Shown here one piece after another: positions 27,680 through 37,132 of a stretch of DNA of 64,000 bases. The notes below the pieces were generated by a model. The model did not search any database, had not been told where the DNA came from, and was given only the letters and a program-made list of their open reading frames with translations. This stretch comes from Halocatena marina (GTDB lineage: Archaea > Halobacteriota > Halobacteria > Halobacteriales > Haloarculaceae), in assembly GCF_023276375.1 (NCBI RefSeq), contig NZ_JALLPK010000001.1, forward strand, positions 3,100,001 to 3,164,000, in the 5' to 3' direction. Each line of letters opens with the position of its first letter. Position 1 is the first letter of the stretch. The position numbers and the translations under genes are program-made.

Positions 27680-28120
27680 TCAGACAACTTTGGTCCAGAG
27701 TGGTTTGATGATGAAGAACACACTGAGGTAGGCAGCGTACGACAGCACGAATAACGACGCGACGATCGCACCTTTTGGACGCTCGATCGGGAGGCTTTGA
27801 CGGGCTTCGACTTTTCGCGCTTCGAACTCGAAGAAATCTGTGAGAACCATGCCGAGAACGAGCACGGATAACACGACGCCGGAGTGGAAATGGAGCGTCG
27901 TGTAATAGAACACGGAAACAATAAGTAGGACGTGCGTGGCAACGAGCGCGGGATGACGTTTGATCGCTTCTGCATCACCCTCTTTGGCCTGACGAACAGT
28001 CGATCGGTGCGCGATAGCACGGGCTGCGAGATTCATCAGTACGAAAGCGAGTAGCACGTACTCAAGGTACGGACCGATGGCCGTCTCAATCGAGCCGAGC
28101 TGTAAGACCGAAAGTTCCAT
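27680..28120 (-). CDS. Multi-helix membrane protein (DUF7313-like)
   Basis: 146 residues with about four helices (YLEYVLLAFVLMNLAARAIA, ALVATHVLLIVSVFYYTTLHF, VVLSVLVLGMVLTDFFEFEAR, GAIVASLFVLSYAAYLSVFFI). Commonly found near haloarchaeal bc clusters. No recognised motif. It is 43 bp from the NAD-kinase-like gene, possibly co-transcribed with it, with that gene upstream. Confidence 0.65.
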   Translation of the reverse strand: MELSVLQLGSIETAIGPYLEYVLLAFVLMNLAARAIAHRSTVRQAKEGDAEAIKRHPALVATHVLLIVSVFYYTTLHFHSGVVLSVLVLGMVLTDFFEFEARKVEARQSLPIERPKGAIVASLFVLSYAAYLSVFFIIKPLWTKVV

Positions 28121-28162
28121 ACCTACATCGGGGAGGTGCTTCCATTAGAGCTTTTCCAATCC

Positions 28163-28960
28163 TTATTTGTTGGTTCGAATCGTTTCGATCGCAGAAACTG
28201 GTTTCAGCCGAAGCGTGTCGGTGTAGGGAACCGTTCCAACCGAACGACCGTCAACGAGAAGTTCGACGGCCGCATCGTCGCGCTCAATCGTGAGTCGAAT
28301 ATCCGAAAGGGAGAGCACCCAGTGATTGTGGGTAACAGAAAACGGGGCGATCGGGACAACCGAACCAACGGCTGTTTCAGGAGCGATGTGCGGTCCACCA
28401 GCATCGTGAGCGTATCCATGACTTCCCGCAGGAGTCGCAACAACGATACCATCAGCGCGGACGCTCGCAATAGGTTCGTCACCGGTCATCACCGTATACT
28501 CAGAAATACGCGCCTGCTCGGACGTGAGGAGCAGGACATCGATAAGCGCATAGACCATCCCATCTGGACGATCAATACCAATGACAGGATGGCTGACTGT
28601 CAACTGCGACCGAGAGGAAACATGAGAGCGATCTTTTGTGTGTGTTTGTGACTGTGACTGTGACTGAGAGTGGGGCTGGGACTGGATACGAGAGTGTAGC
28701 TGTGGTTCATCGAGGAGGTCTGAAAGCACCACTGGTACGTTTTCACGGGACACTGGATTGAGACCGGGGGTTCCGGTTTCGACAGGGAGAACGGGTGCGG
28801 GGGCGTCCGGAATGAGCGAATAGAGGGCGGCTTCGCCGACGGCAATAACGAACGTCGGGTCGGAGAATGGATCCTCAACGAGCGTCGCGCTAGTGTCATC
28901 AACTGCTTGCACTATCGTTTCGCTCGACTCTCCGACGACACCAACTCGTGTGTCGTTCAT
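28163..28960 (-). CDS. NAD kinase-like protein, degenerate
   Basis: 265 residues. The C-terminal half keeps the NAD kinase pattern: ADGIVVATPAGSHGYAHDAGGP (family STPTGSTAYALSAGGP) and SVVPIAPFSVTHNHWVLS. The first half lacks the GGDGT ATP-binding loop; the expected place reads VIAVGEAALYSL. Between residues ~95 and ~115 is a Ser-Gln/His low-complexity insert (SQSQSQSQTHTKD). Kinase activity is therefore doubtful; it may bind NAD(P) without phosphoryl transfer. It lies between a membrane protein gene and the M28 peptidase on the same strand. Confidence 0.75.
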   Translation of the reverse strand: MNDTRVGVVGESSETIVQAVDDTSATLVEDPFSDPTFVIAVGEAALYSLIPDAPAPVLPVETGTPGLNPVSRENVPVVLSDLLDEPQLHSRIQSQPHSQSQSQSQTHTKDRSHVSSRSQLTVSHPVIGIDRPDGMVYALIDVLLLTSEQARISEYTVMTGDEPIASVRADGIVVATPAGSHGYAHDAGGPHIAPETAVGSVVPIAPFSVTHNHWVLSLSDIRLTIERDDAAVELLVDGRSVGTVPYTDTLRLKPVSAIETIRTNK

Positions 28961-28997
28961 CAGTAGAGTTGTCGTCCTGACGGTCTAAAAACGTATC

Positions 28998-30323
28998 TCA
29001 CGCAAGATCTCCAATGATACGCATACCCTCGGCTTTGTTTTCGCGTTCGAGGGCAGCGATGATCTCCTCGCGGGACTGGCGGGCGAGGGTGACATCGTCA
29101 GCCGAGAGGTGAACGATGAGTTCAGTGAGGAGAATCGCGCTCTCTCGAAGCGTTCGTGATTCCAGCTTATCAAGTGTGTCCGCGCGCGTGTGACCCCACC
29201 CACGACCTCGGGTTCCGGTTTCGCTCATGAGATGGACGCTTGGGACGCCGCCTTTGATCACGAACGGCCAGTGATCGCTGTGTGGTCCTTGTTGGGGGGA
29301 TTTCGATATCGGGTGATCGAACGTCTCCTCGATCTCGATGAGAGCATCGTCGAGATCATCGAATCCGTGTGTGTATGCAGAAACTGTTCGACCACGCGCG
29401 ATGCCATCGTTGTTCACGACTGCTTTGATGCGGTCTAGATCTGCCCGATCCGCTTCGTACTCTGAACCGCACAGACCGACCTCCTCTGCGCCGAAGACGA
29501 CGAAATGAACCCGGGTTTCGAGTTCGTCCTCGCGTCGTGAAAGCGCAGCGGCAAGTTCGAGGACCATGGCCGTCCCCATCCCGTTGTCCAGCGCACCCTC
29601 TGCGATGTCGTGTGCATCGATGTGACTGGTTACGAGGATTTCCTCAGCTTGCTCATCATCTTCGTTTTCATCGATTTTTGGCCCGAGGTACGCGTGGACG
29701 TTCTGGCTCGTCGCATCGTCGTAGGTCGCATCGACCTCAACCGTGATCTGTTCGCTCTCGAACTGTCTGGCGAGACGTGCACTAACCTCGCTGGAGACGC
29801 CAACCGCTGGGATGTCTCCGATCGGTGCCTCAGCAGTCCCGACGCTGCCCGTCGGTGCGAGACATCCCTCGACGTGATTTTCGAAAATGAACCCGGCTGC
29901 TCCCGACTGTACCGCACGGTAGTACTTCTCACGGCGGTGGATGAAGCGGCTATACCAGTCAGGAACGGTACTGGAAACCATAACGATGCTTCCGTCGAGA
30001 TCGACATCGAAGTCTTCTGGAAGACCGTACCCGAGATCGATGAGTTCACCAGTAGCGCTTTCTGCGGGACTGCGTGGGAGCGCGATGCTCTCGTGATCGG
30101 TACCGCCCGCGTGGACAGCACTCGATCCTCGTGTCCAGCCCTGAATTTCGAACGAATCGAGGTGGGCATTGCGCGCTCCCACCTCATCGAGCGCATCACG
30201 GGTTGCGATTGCCGCTTTGTGTTCACCGTCACTGCCCGCCATCCGATTTCCGATGTCAACGAGCTGTTCGAGATGATCCCATCCGACGGTGCTCGTAAAT
30301 GTTCTACCGATCCAGTCAGTCAT
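28998..30323 (-). CDS. M28-family zinc peptidase with PA-domain insertion
   Basis: 441 residues. Zinc ligands appear in TSHIDAHDIAEGALDNGMG (His, Asp), FGAEEVGLCGSEYE (Glu pair), NNDGI (Asp) and GWGHTRADT (His). Residues ~90-205 form a protease-associated (PA) domain (GSIVMVSSTVPDW ... AVQSGAAGFIFEN). No signal peptide is visible, so it is probably cytoplasmic; family members are aminopeptidases or carboxypeptidases. The gap 30324-30602 contains a 6-bp hairpin GTTTCA-AGAC-TGAAAC and no gene. Confidence 0.88.
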   Translation of the reverse strand: MTDWIGRTFTSTVGWDHLEQLVDIGNRMAGSDGEHKAAIATRDALDEVGARNAHLDSFEIQGWTRGSSAVHAGGTDHESIALPRSPAESATGELIDLGYGLPEDFDVDLDGSIVMVSSTVPDWYSRFIHRREKYYRAVQSGAAGFIFENHVEGCLAPTGSVGTAEAPIGDIPAVGVSSEVSARLARQFESEQITVEVDATYDDATSQNVHAYLGPKIDENEDDEQAEEILVTSHIDAHDIAEGALDNGMGTAMVLELAAALSRREDELETRVHFVVFGAEEVGLCGSEYEADRADLDRIKAVVNNDGIARGRTVSAYTHGFDDLDDALIEIEETFDHPISKSPQQGPHSDHWPFVIKGGVPSVHLMSETGTRGRGWGHTRADTLDKLESRTLRESAILLTELIVHLSADDVTLARQSREEIIAALERENKAEGMRIIGDLA

Positions 30324-30602
30324 ACTACGACAACGATCGACATTCGAATAATAGTTATGTGTTTGTATGTCAGTGTTTCAAGACTGAAACTTCAGATATT
30401 GTCCAAATATTAAGATGATTGCTGTCAGACGACGGTGTGGAATGGTAATCAGATATACCATCAAGTCCGGAGATACGCAGAGACAGGTTCACAGACTGTG
30501 TATGTGGATGCCATAATCCGTCGCTATTGCCATACCACAACCAAGGCAACGCGTGTATTTCCTCGATTGTGTGCAAATCGGTGTGAAAATGAACGAATAA
30601 GA

Positions 30603-31166
30603 CTATCCGTCACCGTTTTCGTCGACAATGACGACCTCCCCCGAGACGACATCGACGTTGATGAGTGTCTTTACGTCGTGGTTTTTTACCTTGTTCTCGC
30701 CACCGACTTTCTTGATAACCGCGACAATATCTGAGACATCTGCGCCGATTTCTCCGAGTGCAGTCGTGATACTGTGAAGTGTGCCTCCCGTCGAGAGAAC
30801 GTCATCAAGCAAGAGCACGCGGTCGTCAGCCTCGACATCGTTCAAATACATCTCGTTCTCAGAATATCCTGTCACTTGTGCGAGCGACACCTCCCCCTCA
30901 AGACCATACTGGCGCTTTCGGATGACGACGAGCGGAATGTCAGTCATCAGCGAGACCGCTGTCGAGATGTGAATGCCCATGGCCGCAGGAGTGACAATCT
31001 TATCGACGCCATCGAGGTCGACTTTCCGGATGATACCGATGACGATCTCACGGAGAAGTTCCGGCTCTAGCATCGGGACGCCGTCGCTGATGGGATGAAC
31101 AAAATATTCATACTCTCCCTTCCGGATGATCGGTGCGTCACGAAGCGACTCGGCCAGTCTTTCCAT
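30603..31166 (-). CDS. hpt: Hypoxanthine/guanine phosphoribosyltransferase family (archaeal Hpt)
   Basis: 187 residues. PRPP-binding loop [16 protein letters not shown] near residues 115-130, purine-side segment [15 protein letters not shown] and [14 protein letters not shown] loop. The protein is in the range of archaeal HGPRTases, which make IMP or GMP from base and PRPP. Some haloarchaeal paralogues of this fold act as transcription regulators (GfcR/PurR-like), but there is no winged-helix extension here, so salvage is the better call. Confidence 0.85.
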   Translation of the reverse strand: MERLAESLRDAPIIRKGEYEYFVHPISDGVPMLEPELLREIVIGIIRKVDLDGVDKIVTPAAMGIHISTAVSLMTDIPLVVIRKRQYGLEGEVSLAQVTGYSENEMYLNDVEADDRVLLLDDVLSTGGTLHSITTALGEIGADVSDIVAVIKKVGGENKVKNHDVKTLINVDVVSGEVVIVDENGDG

Positions 31167-31377
31167 GTTGCCCGTATACTACGAAGACGTAAAAATACGG
31201 CTAGTTCATACTGAATGCGTGATCGTTACACCCACACCAAAGAAACGACATTCACATAACTGCAATATCATAATTTTTAATAATGTATTTTAAGACGAAA
31301 CACAAGAGTTAGAGGGAAGACCGACACAGAAGTCGTGTACGGAGCATCAGCTGACAGTACATTATAGCTCCGAGACA

Positions 31378-32208
31378 ATGATGCCCGAAAGCCAATCGAA
31401 ACAGACGCGGCGGACACTACTTCGGGGGGCAACCCTCGCACTCGCCGGTGGCCTTGCTGGATGCACCAGCATTATGGATTCGGACGGATCGTCGCCCAAA
31501 TCGAATCAGACGAGTTCACCGTCAGGTACGACATCAACCGGGACGTCCATGCCGGGAACAGCAACTGAGGCGCCATCAGACGGTCCCGAGGGATCGTTCC
31601 CATTCATGCATAGTGCGACGGGGACGACCAAGTTCGATGTGAAACTAGATCAAAGCCCAGTGATGGGTTCGAACGATGCTCCGGTGGACCTGTACTACTG
31701 GAGTGATTATCTCTGTCCATTTTGCCAAACATTTGCGATGAAGATCCATCCACAGATTGCCAAAAGTGCGATCGCTGATGGGACGCTTCGGGTGGTCTTT
31801 CTCCAACTACCAAACATCGGTGAAAACTCGTTCCCAGCGGCTCTGATGGCCAAATGCGTCTGGCGTCAGGTTGCAGACGATGACCCTGACCTATTTTGGA
31901 AGTGGCACCACGCTGTGTTTGAACAGCAAGGGGAGGAAGGGAGCGGCTGGGCGGATATCAAGAATCTCTACAAGATCACAGAGGATGTCGGTATCGATAC
32001 TGACGCCATCACGACGTGTATCGAGAATCGTCAAGACAAAATCAGAAAGGACATCAAAGCCGAGGTTACCGTTGCCGACCGGGAGAACATAAAGGGAACA
32101 CCCGCGTTCATCTTTTACAATCGAAAGACGGGCACATCAAAGAAGCTCGCGGGTGCACAGCCCTACGCAACGTTCAAACAAGCGATCCAAACGGTAAAGA
32201 ACGGCTGA
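31378..32208 (+). CDS. DsbA-like thiol oxidoreductase lipoprotein
   Basis: 276 residues. Tat-type signal (TRRTLLRGATLALAGGLAGC) with lipobox LAGC; the cysteine near residue 28 would be lipid-modified and the Ser/Thr-rich linker (~30-70) exposes the domain. The DsbA/thioredoxin fold has active site CPFC in YYWSDYLCPFCQTFAMK and a cis-Pro in NIKGTPAFIFY. It likely forms or isomerises disulfides in secreted proteins. ATG 31378 or 31381 may be used. Upstream sequence is AT-rich (ataatttttaataatg near 31270), a plausible promoter. Confidence 0.9.
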   Translation: MMPESQSKQTRRTLLRGATLALAGGLAGCTSIMDSDGSSPKSNQTSSPSGTTSTGTSMPGTATEAPSDGPEGSFPFMHSATGTTKFDVKLDQSPVMGSNDAPVDLYYWSDYLCPFCQTFAMKIHPQIAKSAIADGTLRVVFLQLPNIGENSFPAALMAKCVWRQVADDDPDLFWKWHHAVFEQQGEEGSGWADIKNLYKITEDVGIDTDAITTCIENRQDKIRKDIKAEVTVADRENIKGTPAFIFYNRKTGTSKKLAGAQPYATFKQAIQTVKNG

Positions 32209-32296
32209 GTTGCGTTTCAGATACGACTGATTCTCCATCGTTTGTATCGAATCTTACGAATACCGTGTTAGATACGTCCGCACCGTAAAATTGAAC

Positions 32297-32494
32297 TCAG
32301 AAGTCGTGTTCTACCTCCTCTTGATCCGCCTTCTGAATGATAATCTTGTCTTCGCGGACGCGGACAAACACCTCATCACCGATCGACATCCCTGCGACGG
32401 TCAACTCATCCTCGTGTAGATTGAGGTGAGCATTATGGTACTGGCCGTCTGCGTCTTTGGTCCCGCTGGGACTGAGTTTCTTCTTCCGTACCAT
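32297..32494 (-). CDS. Small AbrB/SpoVT-like swapped-hairpin protein
   Basis: 65 residues. VRKKKLSPSGTKDADGQYHN followed by LTVAGMSIGDEVFVRVREDKIIIQKAD has the strand-turn pattern of swapped-hairpin AbrB-type DNA-binding proteins common in haloarchaea. Basic at the N-terminus, acidic at the C-terminus. It stands alone; target unknown. Confidence 0.7.
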   Translation of the reverse strand: MVRKKKLSPSGTKDADGQYHNAHLNLHEDELTVAGMSIGDEVFVRVREDKIIIQKADQEEVEHDF

Positions 32495-32895
32495 CGAACT
32501 AACCGTTAGCGACTGTCGGGGAAGCGGCCATTTAACTCTTATCAGGTTGGGTACTCATTTCACTTGCACAACCAGCCAGATCACGACCCGGATCGGGGCT
32601 TTCTTTACCCGCCATCATCATTATTAAATGCTATATTCCTCATTTGTTGTGAATTCGATTCATTCGATCGTGTGACCGCCGAGTATTCATTAGCTAATTC
32701 CCTCGAACAAACACAGTAGGAACTACATCTATATTATATTTTATCATTCTATAGTAATATTTACTAAAATTTTGTGAGGATAGTGTTGGTCTGGTAACGG
32801 CCAGAGAACAAACAACGAGAGTTCACCAGCTCAGTCAAGAGGGCAAGCACCGATGTCCAACAACGATCTCCCACGTGATGCATCCGAAACGAGCC
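32495..32895. other. AT-rich 401-bp gap
   Basis: Nothing coding is convincing. The 32725-32775 stretch is almost all A/T (tatattatattttatcattc), much richer than the genes around it. A 34-codon frame from ATG 32853 runs into the 3' end of the pilin gene on the other strand and is unlikely to be real. The gap separates a small AbrB-like gene and the pilin. Confidence 0.5.
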
Positions 32896-33330
32896 TCATG
32901 GAACAGTTGTGCGGCTCAGGGTCGTCGTCGTATCACCGGATGGATTACGCCAAATGATCCGAATCTCGTCACCACTGTCGACACCCCCTGAATAGATCAC
33001 CTCACCAGCAGTGTACTTTTCGTCGGAGCCTCCTGATTCGAGAGCTCCCTCTCCAAGCGCCGAGCCACCAACGACGACATCGATGTTTGCCCGAGTTATT
33101 GCATCGCCACTGCTGTGGCTGATCACAACACCCTCGCTATCGAAGTCATAATCCAGTCTCGTTTGTGGTGGATCTGGCTGTTGTCCACCGATTCCGAGAA
33201 CGAACGCCCCGATCACTGCTGCCAGTATCACTGTGATTGCAACCATCAGTATCACACCAATGACCGGCGAAACCGCCCGGTTCTCCTCGAATACCACCTG
33301 TTTCAGTTCTGTTCGAGATCGTCCGTCCAT
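32896..33330 (-). CDS. Archaeal type IV pilin (Pilin_N)
   Basis: 144 residues from ATG 33330 (MDGRSRTELKQVVFEENRAVSPVIGVILMVAI...). The short class III prepilin leader ends before RAVSPVIG, the PibD peptidase site, followed by one hydrophobic helix (GVILMVAITVILAAVIGAFVLG) that packs in the pilus core. The rest is a beta-rich, Gly/Ser/Asp-rich head. The longer frame to 33372 adds residues unlike a pilin. It is a minor or major adhesion-pilus subunit; no pil ATPase genes lie nearby. Confidence 0.88.
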   Translation of the reverse strand: MDGRSRTELKQVVFEENRAVSPVIGVILMVAITVILAAVIGAFVLGIGGQQPDPPQTRLDYDFDSEGVVISHSSGDAITRANIDVVVGGSALGEGALESGGSDEKYTAGEVIYSGGVDSGDEIRIIWRNPSGDTTTTLSRTTVP

Positions 33331-33855
33331 TGTTATTTTTGGCACCGCTGTTTTCGTCGCACTCTGACACACTGTCGCAGCTTTTTTTCAAAAATTTCCT
33401 CGATCATTACTTGAATTATATTCGACCGTCGTGTTTCGCTCGTGGATTAACAGACAAACCAACTGGTCCGTTTTCAGTCGTTGCTCAGCGTCACCCAGAA
33501 ACGACTGGGTGATGTGCACATGCTGATCCGTAGGGGGAGTCCGGAACACCGTGATTCGAGATGTTGTGACACGATCTGCAGGGACAGTAAGCGAACCACC
33601 ACTGGACGCAACCAACGCTGACTGACTCGACTGCACCGAATCCGAAGGCTGTACGTCCAAGCGGCGATGACCGAACGCATCGGAGTACGGACGACCCCAT
33701 TGCATGTGCATGCCGGATTGCTCTCGTTTTTGGATTTAAACCTTCACCAGAAAGTACCACCATACAACACCATGCTGTAGTATATTCTGTGTGAGGATTC
33801 AAGACAGTATTTCGTACTTCAATACAGTTAAGGATGAACTGACGCGAGTAAGAGT
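33331..33855. other. 525-bp gap before the Mrp operon
   Basis: I see no gene I would defend. A 107-codon frame on the minus strand (33388-33711) lacks acidic bias and any known motif. The final 80 bp before the mrpA GTG are AT-rich and presumably hold the operon promoter. ACGACTGGGTGATG-like sequence near 33500 is not repeated. Confidence 0.4.
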
Positions 33856-36273
33856 GTGCAACCAGATCCGGCGATCCTCCTCTCCGTGTTGGCGATTCCG
33901 TTCGTCGGTGCGGCAATGGTCCCGCTCGTCTACCGTCTACTCGGTGAGCGTACTGCCTACTTTGCGGCAGGCATTGCGATGCTCTGCTTTGTGCTTTTAC
34001 TGAGTCAGTACGAGAACTGGGGAACGGTCACAGTGAACTGGATACCCTCACTCGGTGTCTCGCTCGTGTTATATCTCGACGGACTCGCGTACCTCATCGC
34101 ACTTCTCGCAAGCGGTGTTGGGGTGCTCGTTTTCGTCTATTCTGGCGGATATATGCACGGAGAACCGGGGAGGATGAAATATTACGCGGCGTTGCTCGCG
34201 TTCATGGGGTCAATGCTCGGTGTTGCGTTGGTGGTCGATCTCATCTCTCTATTCGTCTTCTGGGAACTGACGAGCGTTGCCTCGTTTATTCTCATTGGAC
34301 ATTATCAGCGCACTCCAAGCTCGCTGTACGCCGCGCGCAAGTCGATGCTTATCACCGTCTCCGGCGGGCTCTTCATGCTCGTTGGCTTTCTTATACTGCA
34401 TCTCGTATCCGGGCAGGCACTCGGTGGAATGACGTTCACCCTTATTGGGACTGAGCAATCGCTCATCGGTATCCCGGGTGAGGTTGACAATGCAGCGGCG
34501 ATTCGGGGAGCGCTCCACTCGGCAGGATTGTTCATTCCCGTGCTCGTGCTCCTCGCTATCGGTGCAGCGACGAAGTCCGCACAAGTTCCATTTCACATCT
34601 GGCTCCCGAATGCGATGGAGGCCCCAACGCCGGTTTCTGCGTTTCTCCACTCAGCCACGATGGTCAAAGCAGGAGTTTATCTCATTGGACGGTTTCGCCC
34701 GTTGTTCGTTCCCGAACACGTGGTGATCGCCGAAGGATGGACGCTCTTGTTCGTTGCCCTGGGACTGGCGACGATGACCATCGCAGCGATACTCGCTGTC
34801 GGAGCGGTCGACATCAAGGAGCTACTGGCGTACTCGACGGCTTCGCATCTCGGTCTCATCGTTGCCGGCTTCGGATTCGCCGAGGTGATCGGCGGCGAAG
34901 CGGGGGTGTTCCATATCCTCAACCACGCATCGTTCAAGGCCGCGCTGTTTCTCATCGCAGGGATCATCGCTCACGAGGCAGGTACGCGGTCGATCGCTGA
35001 TCTCGGTGGACTGCGGCGCGATCTCCCAGTTACGGCGATCATAGCCGTTATCGCATCGCTCAGTATGGCAGGTGTGCCGCCATTCAACGGGTTCTATTCG
35101 AAGGAATTCCTGTTCGATGCCGCATGGGAGACGGCCGCCCAGACAGGTGGTGTTGCGTGGGTGTTCCCTGTGGTCGCCGTCTTCGGGAGCGTGTTTACGT
35201 TCCTCTACTCTGTTCGCTTCATCATGCTGTTTTTCGGCGAGCGACCCGAGGAGTTAGGAGAGGTGCATCGACCGCCGCTTTCGATGCTCGCGCCAGTTGG
35301 CGTGCTCGGGCTTCTCGTGCTCGGTATCAGCATCAGTCCACAGACCGCTTTCAACCTCCTCGTGGGAGACGCAATCGGGAGTACCATGCTCGGAGAACAC
35401 CACTTCAAGGTGTATTTCCCGACGAAGGTCACACCACCAGTTCTCATGAGCACCATCACCATCGTCACGGGACTCCTCGCGTACTCCGTTTACGACCGAC
35501 TCCACAACGGGATCCGACGCGTGCGATCGATTCCGCCCGTCACGGCGAACTACTACTACGATTCAACGATCGAGGGACTAGGACGATGGAGCAATCTCGT
35601 TCCCCGATACGTGCAGACCCGAATTCTACGCACGTACGCAGCCGTCGTTCTGCTTTCGGTGAGCGCGATTGCGCTTGGCGGATACGTCGTCGGAGGCGCT
35701 GGTGTGTCGCTCGCTGCCCCGACGCTGGCGGCACCGATCATTATCATTCTCTGTGTCGCTGTCGTCGGTGCGATCGCGGTTAGCGTCGCACCATCACACA
35801 TCGCGGGCGTACTCACGCTGTCGATCGTCGGGTTCATGGTCGCCGTGTTCTACGTGCTCGCAAGCGCACCCGATCTCGCGCTCACACAGCTCGTCATCGA
35901 GACGCTCGTACTCGTGATCTTCCTGCTCGTGCTCGATAAGCTCCCAGAGTACTACGGCGAACTGAAACGGAGCCGAGCGGTCGTCGATGGACTCATTGCA
36001 GGCGCTGTCGGTGTCACCGTCGCACTCACTGTCTTGTTGACGACCGCAGCCCACCCGAACGATAGCATCGCACATTTCTTCCTCGAACGGGCACCAGTGC
36101 CACCGAATCCCGATCCAGTCTTTGTGGACTGGGGTGGCGGCGGGAATATCGTGAACGTCATCCTCGTGGATTTCCGAGCATTCGATACGATGGGAGAAAT
36201 CTCGGTGGTGGCGATGGCTGCACTCGCAGTTCTCACGCTCATCGGTATGCGAAATCGGGGTGAAAGCGCATGA
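33856..36273 (+). CDS. mrpA: Mrp Na+/H+ antiporter subunit A
   Basis: 805 residues from GTG 33856. NuoL/ND5-like proton-translocating core (VKAGVYLIGRFRPLF, KELLAYSTASHLGLI, FNGFYSKEFLFDAAW), then extra C-terminal helices of the MBH/DUF4040 type (AGVLTLSIVGFMVAVFYVLASAPDLALTQLVIET) typical of MrpA. It exports Na+ in exchange for H+ as part of a seven-subunit complex in the membrane. It is followed by mrpB with a 4-bp overlap. First gene of a complete mrpABCDEFG operon. Confidence 0.95.
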   Translation: MQPDPAILLSVLAIPFVGAAMVPLVYRLLGERTAYFAAGIAMLCFVLLLSQYENWGTVTVNWIPSLGVSLVLYLDGLAYLIALLASGVGVLVFVYSGGYMHGEPGRMKYYAALLAFMGSMLGVALVVDLISLFVFWELTSVASFILIGHYQRTPSSLYAARKSMLITVSGGLFMLVGFLILHLVSGQALGGMTFTLIGTEQSLIGIPGEVDNAAAIRGALHSAGLFIPVLVLLAIGAATKSAQVPFHIWLPNAMEAPTPVSAFLHSATMVKAGVYLIGRFRPLFVPEHVVIAEGWTLLFVALGLATMTIAAILAVGAVDIKELLAYSTASHLGLIVAGFGFAEVIGGEAGVFHILNHASFKAALFLIAGIIAHEAGTRSIADLGGLRRDLPVTAIIAVIASLSMAGVPPFNGFYSKEFLFDAAWETAAQTGGVAWVFPVVAVFGSVFTFLYSVRFIMLFFGERPEELGEVHRPPLSMLAPVGVLGLLVLGISISPQTAFNLLVGDAIGSTMLGEHHFKVYFPTKVTPPVLMSTITIVTGLLAYSVYDRLHNGIRRVRSIPPVTANYYYDSTIEGLGRWSNLVPRYVQTRILRTYAAVVLLSVSAIALGGYVVGGAGVSLAAPTLAAPIIIILCVAVVGAIAVSVAPSHIAGVLTLSIVGFMVAVFYVLASAPDLALTQLVIETLVLVIFLLVLDKLPEYYGELKRSRAVVDGLIAGAVGVTVALTVLLTTAAHPNDSIAHFFLERAPVPPNPDPVFVDWGGGGNIVNVILVDFRAFDTMGEISVVAMAALAVLTLIGMRNRGESA

Positions 36274-36776
36274 CTACTCAGCCGACCATTATCGCTCGGA
36301 CCGTCGTCCGAACCGTTGTTCCGATCATCCTCCTGACCGCCATTGCACTGGTTCTCCAAGGACACAACCTCCCTGGCGGTGGCTTCATCGGGGGCGTACT
36401 TACGGCGACCGCGTTTGCGCTCGTTTACATCAGCTACGGCTCGGAATACCTCGTCCAAGCGTTGCTCTCGGGGGCTGAAGGAGCCGAGGGAACAGGAGCA
36501 GAGACAGAATCCATACAAGCAGAGTCAAGATTCCTCTCGGGAGCGATCGGGACGTACACTCGGATGTTTGCGTTCGGATTGGCGCTTGCGGCTGGTTCGG
36601 GTGTGGTCGCAGTTGTGCTTGGAGTGCCGTTTCTCACACAGGCCGTCGCGCTTGTTCATCACGTGCCGATCTACAAAGAGCTCGAATTTGCAAGCGCACT
36701 CGCGTTCGATCTTGGCGTGTACTTCGTCGTCGTTGGGTCACTCCTGACGATTCTCGCGGTGGTGGGAGACGAATGA
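36270..36776 (+). CDS. mrpB: Mrp antiporter subunit B
   Basis: 168 residues; MnhB pattern GHNLPGGGFIGGVLTATAFALVY, four helices. It overlaps mrpA by 4 bp and mrpC by 4 bp (ATGA), implying translational coupling. An acidic loop (EGAEGTGAETESIQAESR) lies between helices 2 and 3. Part of the Na+/H+ antiporter complex. Confidence 0.93.
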   Translation: MTTQPTIIARTVVRTVVPIILLTAIALVLQGHNLPGGGFIGGVLTATAFALVYISYGSEYLVQALLSGAEGAEGTGAETESIQAESRFLSGAIGTYTRMFAFGLALAAGSGVVAVVLGVPFLTQAVALVHHVPIYKELEFASALAFDLGVYFVVVGSLLTILAVVGDE

Positions 36777-37132
36777 CAGAGGTCGTTCTTGCCGTCGTGC
36801 TCGGACTGTTGTTCGCGCTTGGGACGTTCCTCGTCCTCCGACGCGACGTGGTTCGCGTAACGTGGGGTGTAACCATCATCAGCCAAGCAACGAACGTCTA
36901 TCTCGTGACCATGGGTGGTATCGGCGGAAGTATCCCCATTCTCGGTCACGGCGGCGGTGGCCACGGGAACGTGACCGATCCACTCGTGCAGGCGTTAGTC
37001 CTGACAGCCATCGTCATCGGCTTTGGGACAACAGCGTTCGCGCTCGTGCTCACCTACCGCGTCTATCAGGAACACGGAACACTCGATCTGCGTGAGTTCG
37101 GACACGAAGAGTGGGACGGGGTGAACCGATAA
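36773..37132 (+). CDS. mrpC: Mrp antiporter subunit C
   Basis: 119 residues, NuoK-like, three helices; VTWGVTIISQATNVYLVTMG carries the usual conserved region, and TDPLVQALVLTAIVIGFG the second. A Gly/His-rich loop (GHGGGGHGN) is present. Stop TAA shares a base with the mrpD ATG. Confidence 0.93.
   Translation: MTEVVLAVVLGLLFALGTFLVLRRDVVRVTWGVTIISQATNVYLVTMGGIGGSIPILGHGGGGHGNVTDPLVQALVLTAIVIGFGTTAFALVLTYRVYQEHGTLDLREFGHEEWDGVNR

Noticed and set aside
33388..33711. 107-codon minus-strand frame in the gap before mrpA
   Set aside because: No family motif, not acidic as haloarchaeal proteins are, no clear start context; it overlaps a longer frame in another phase.
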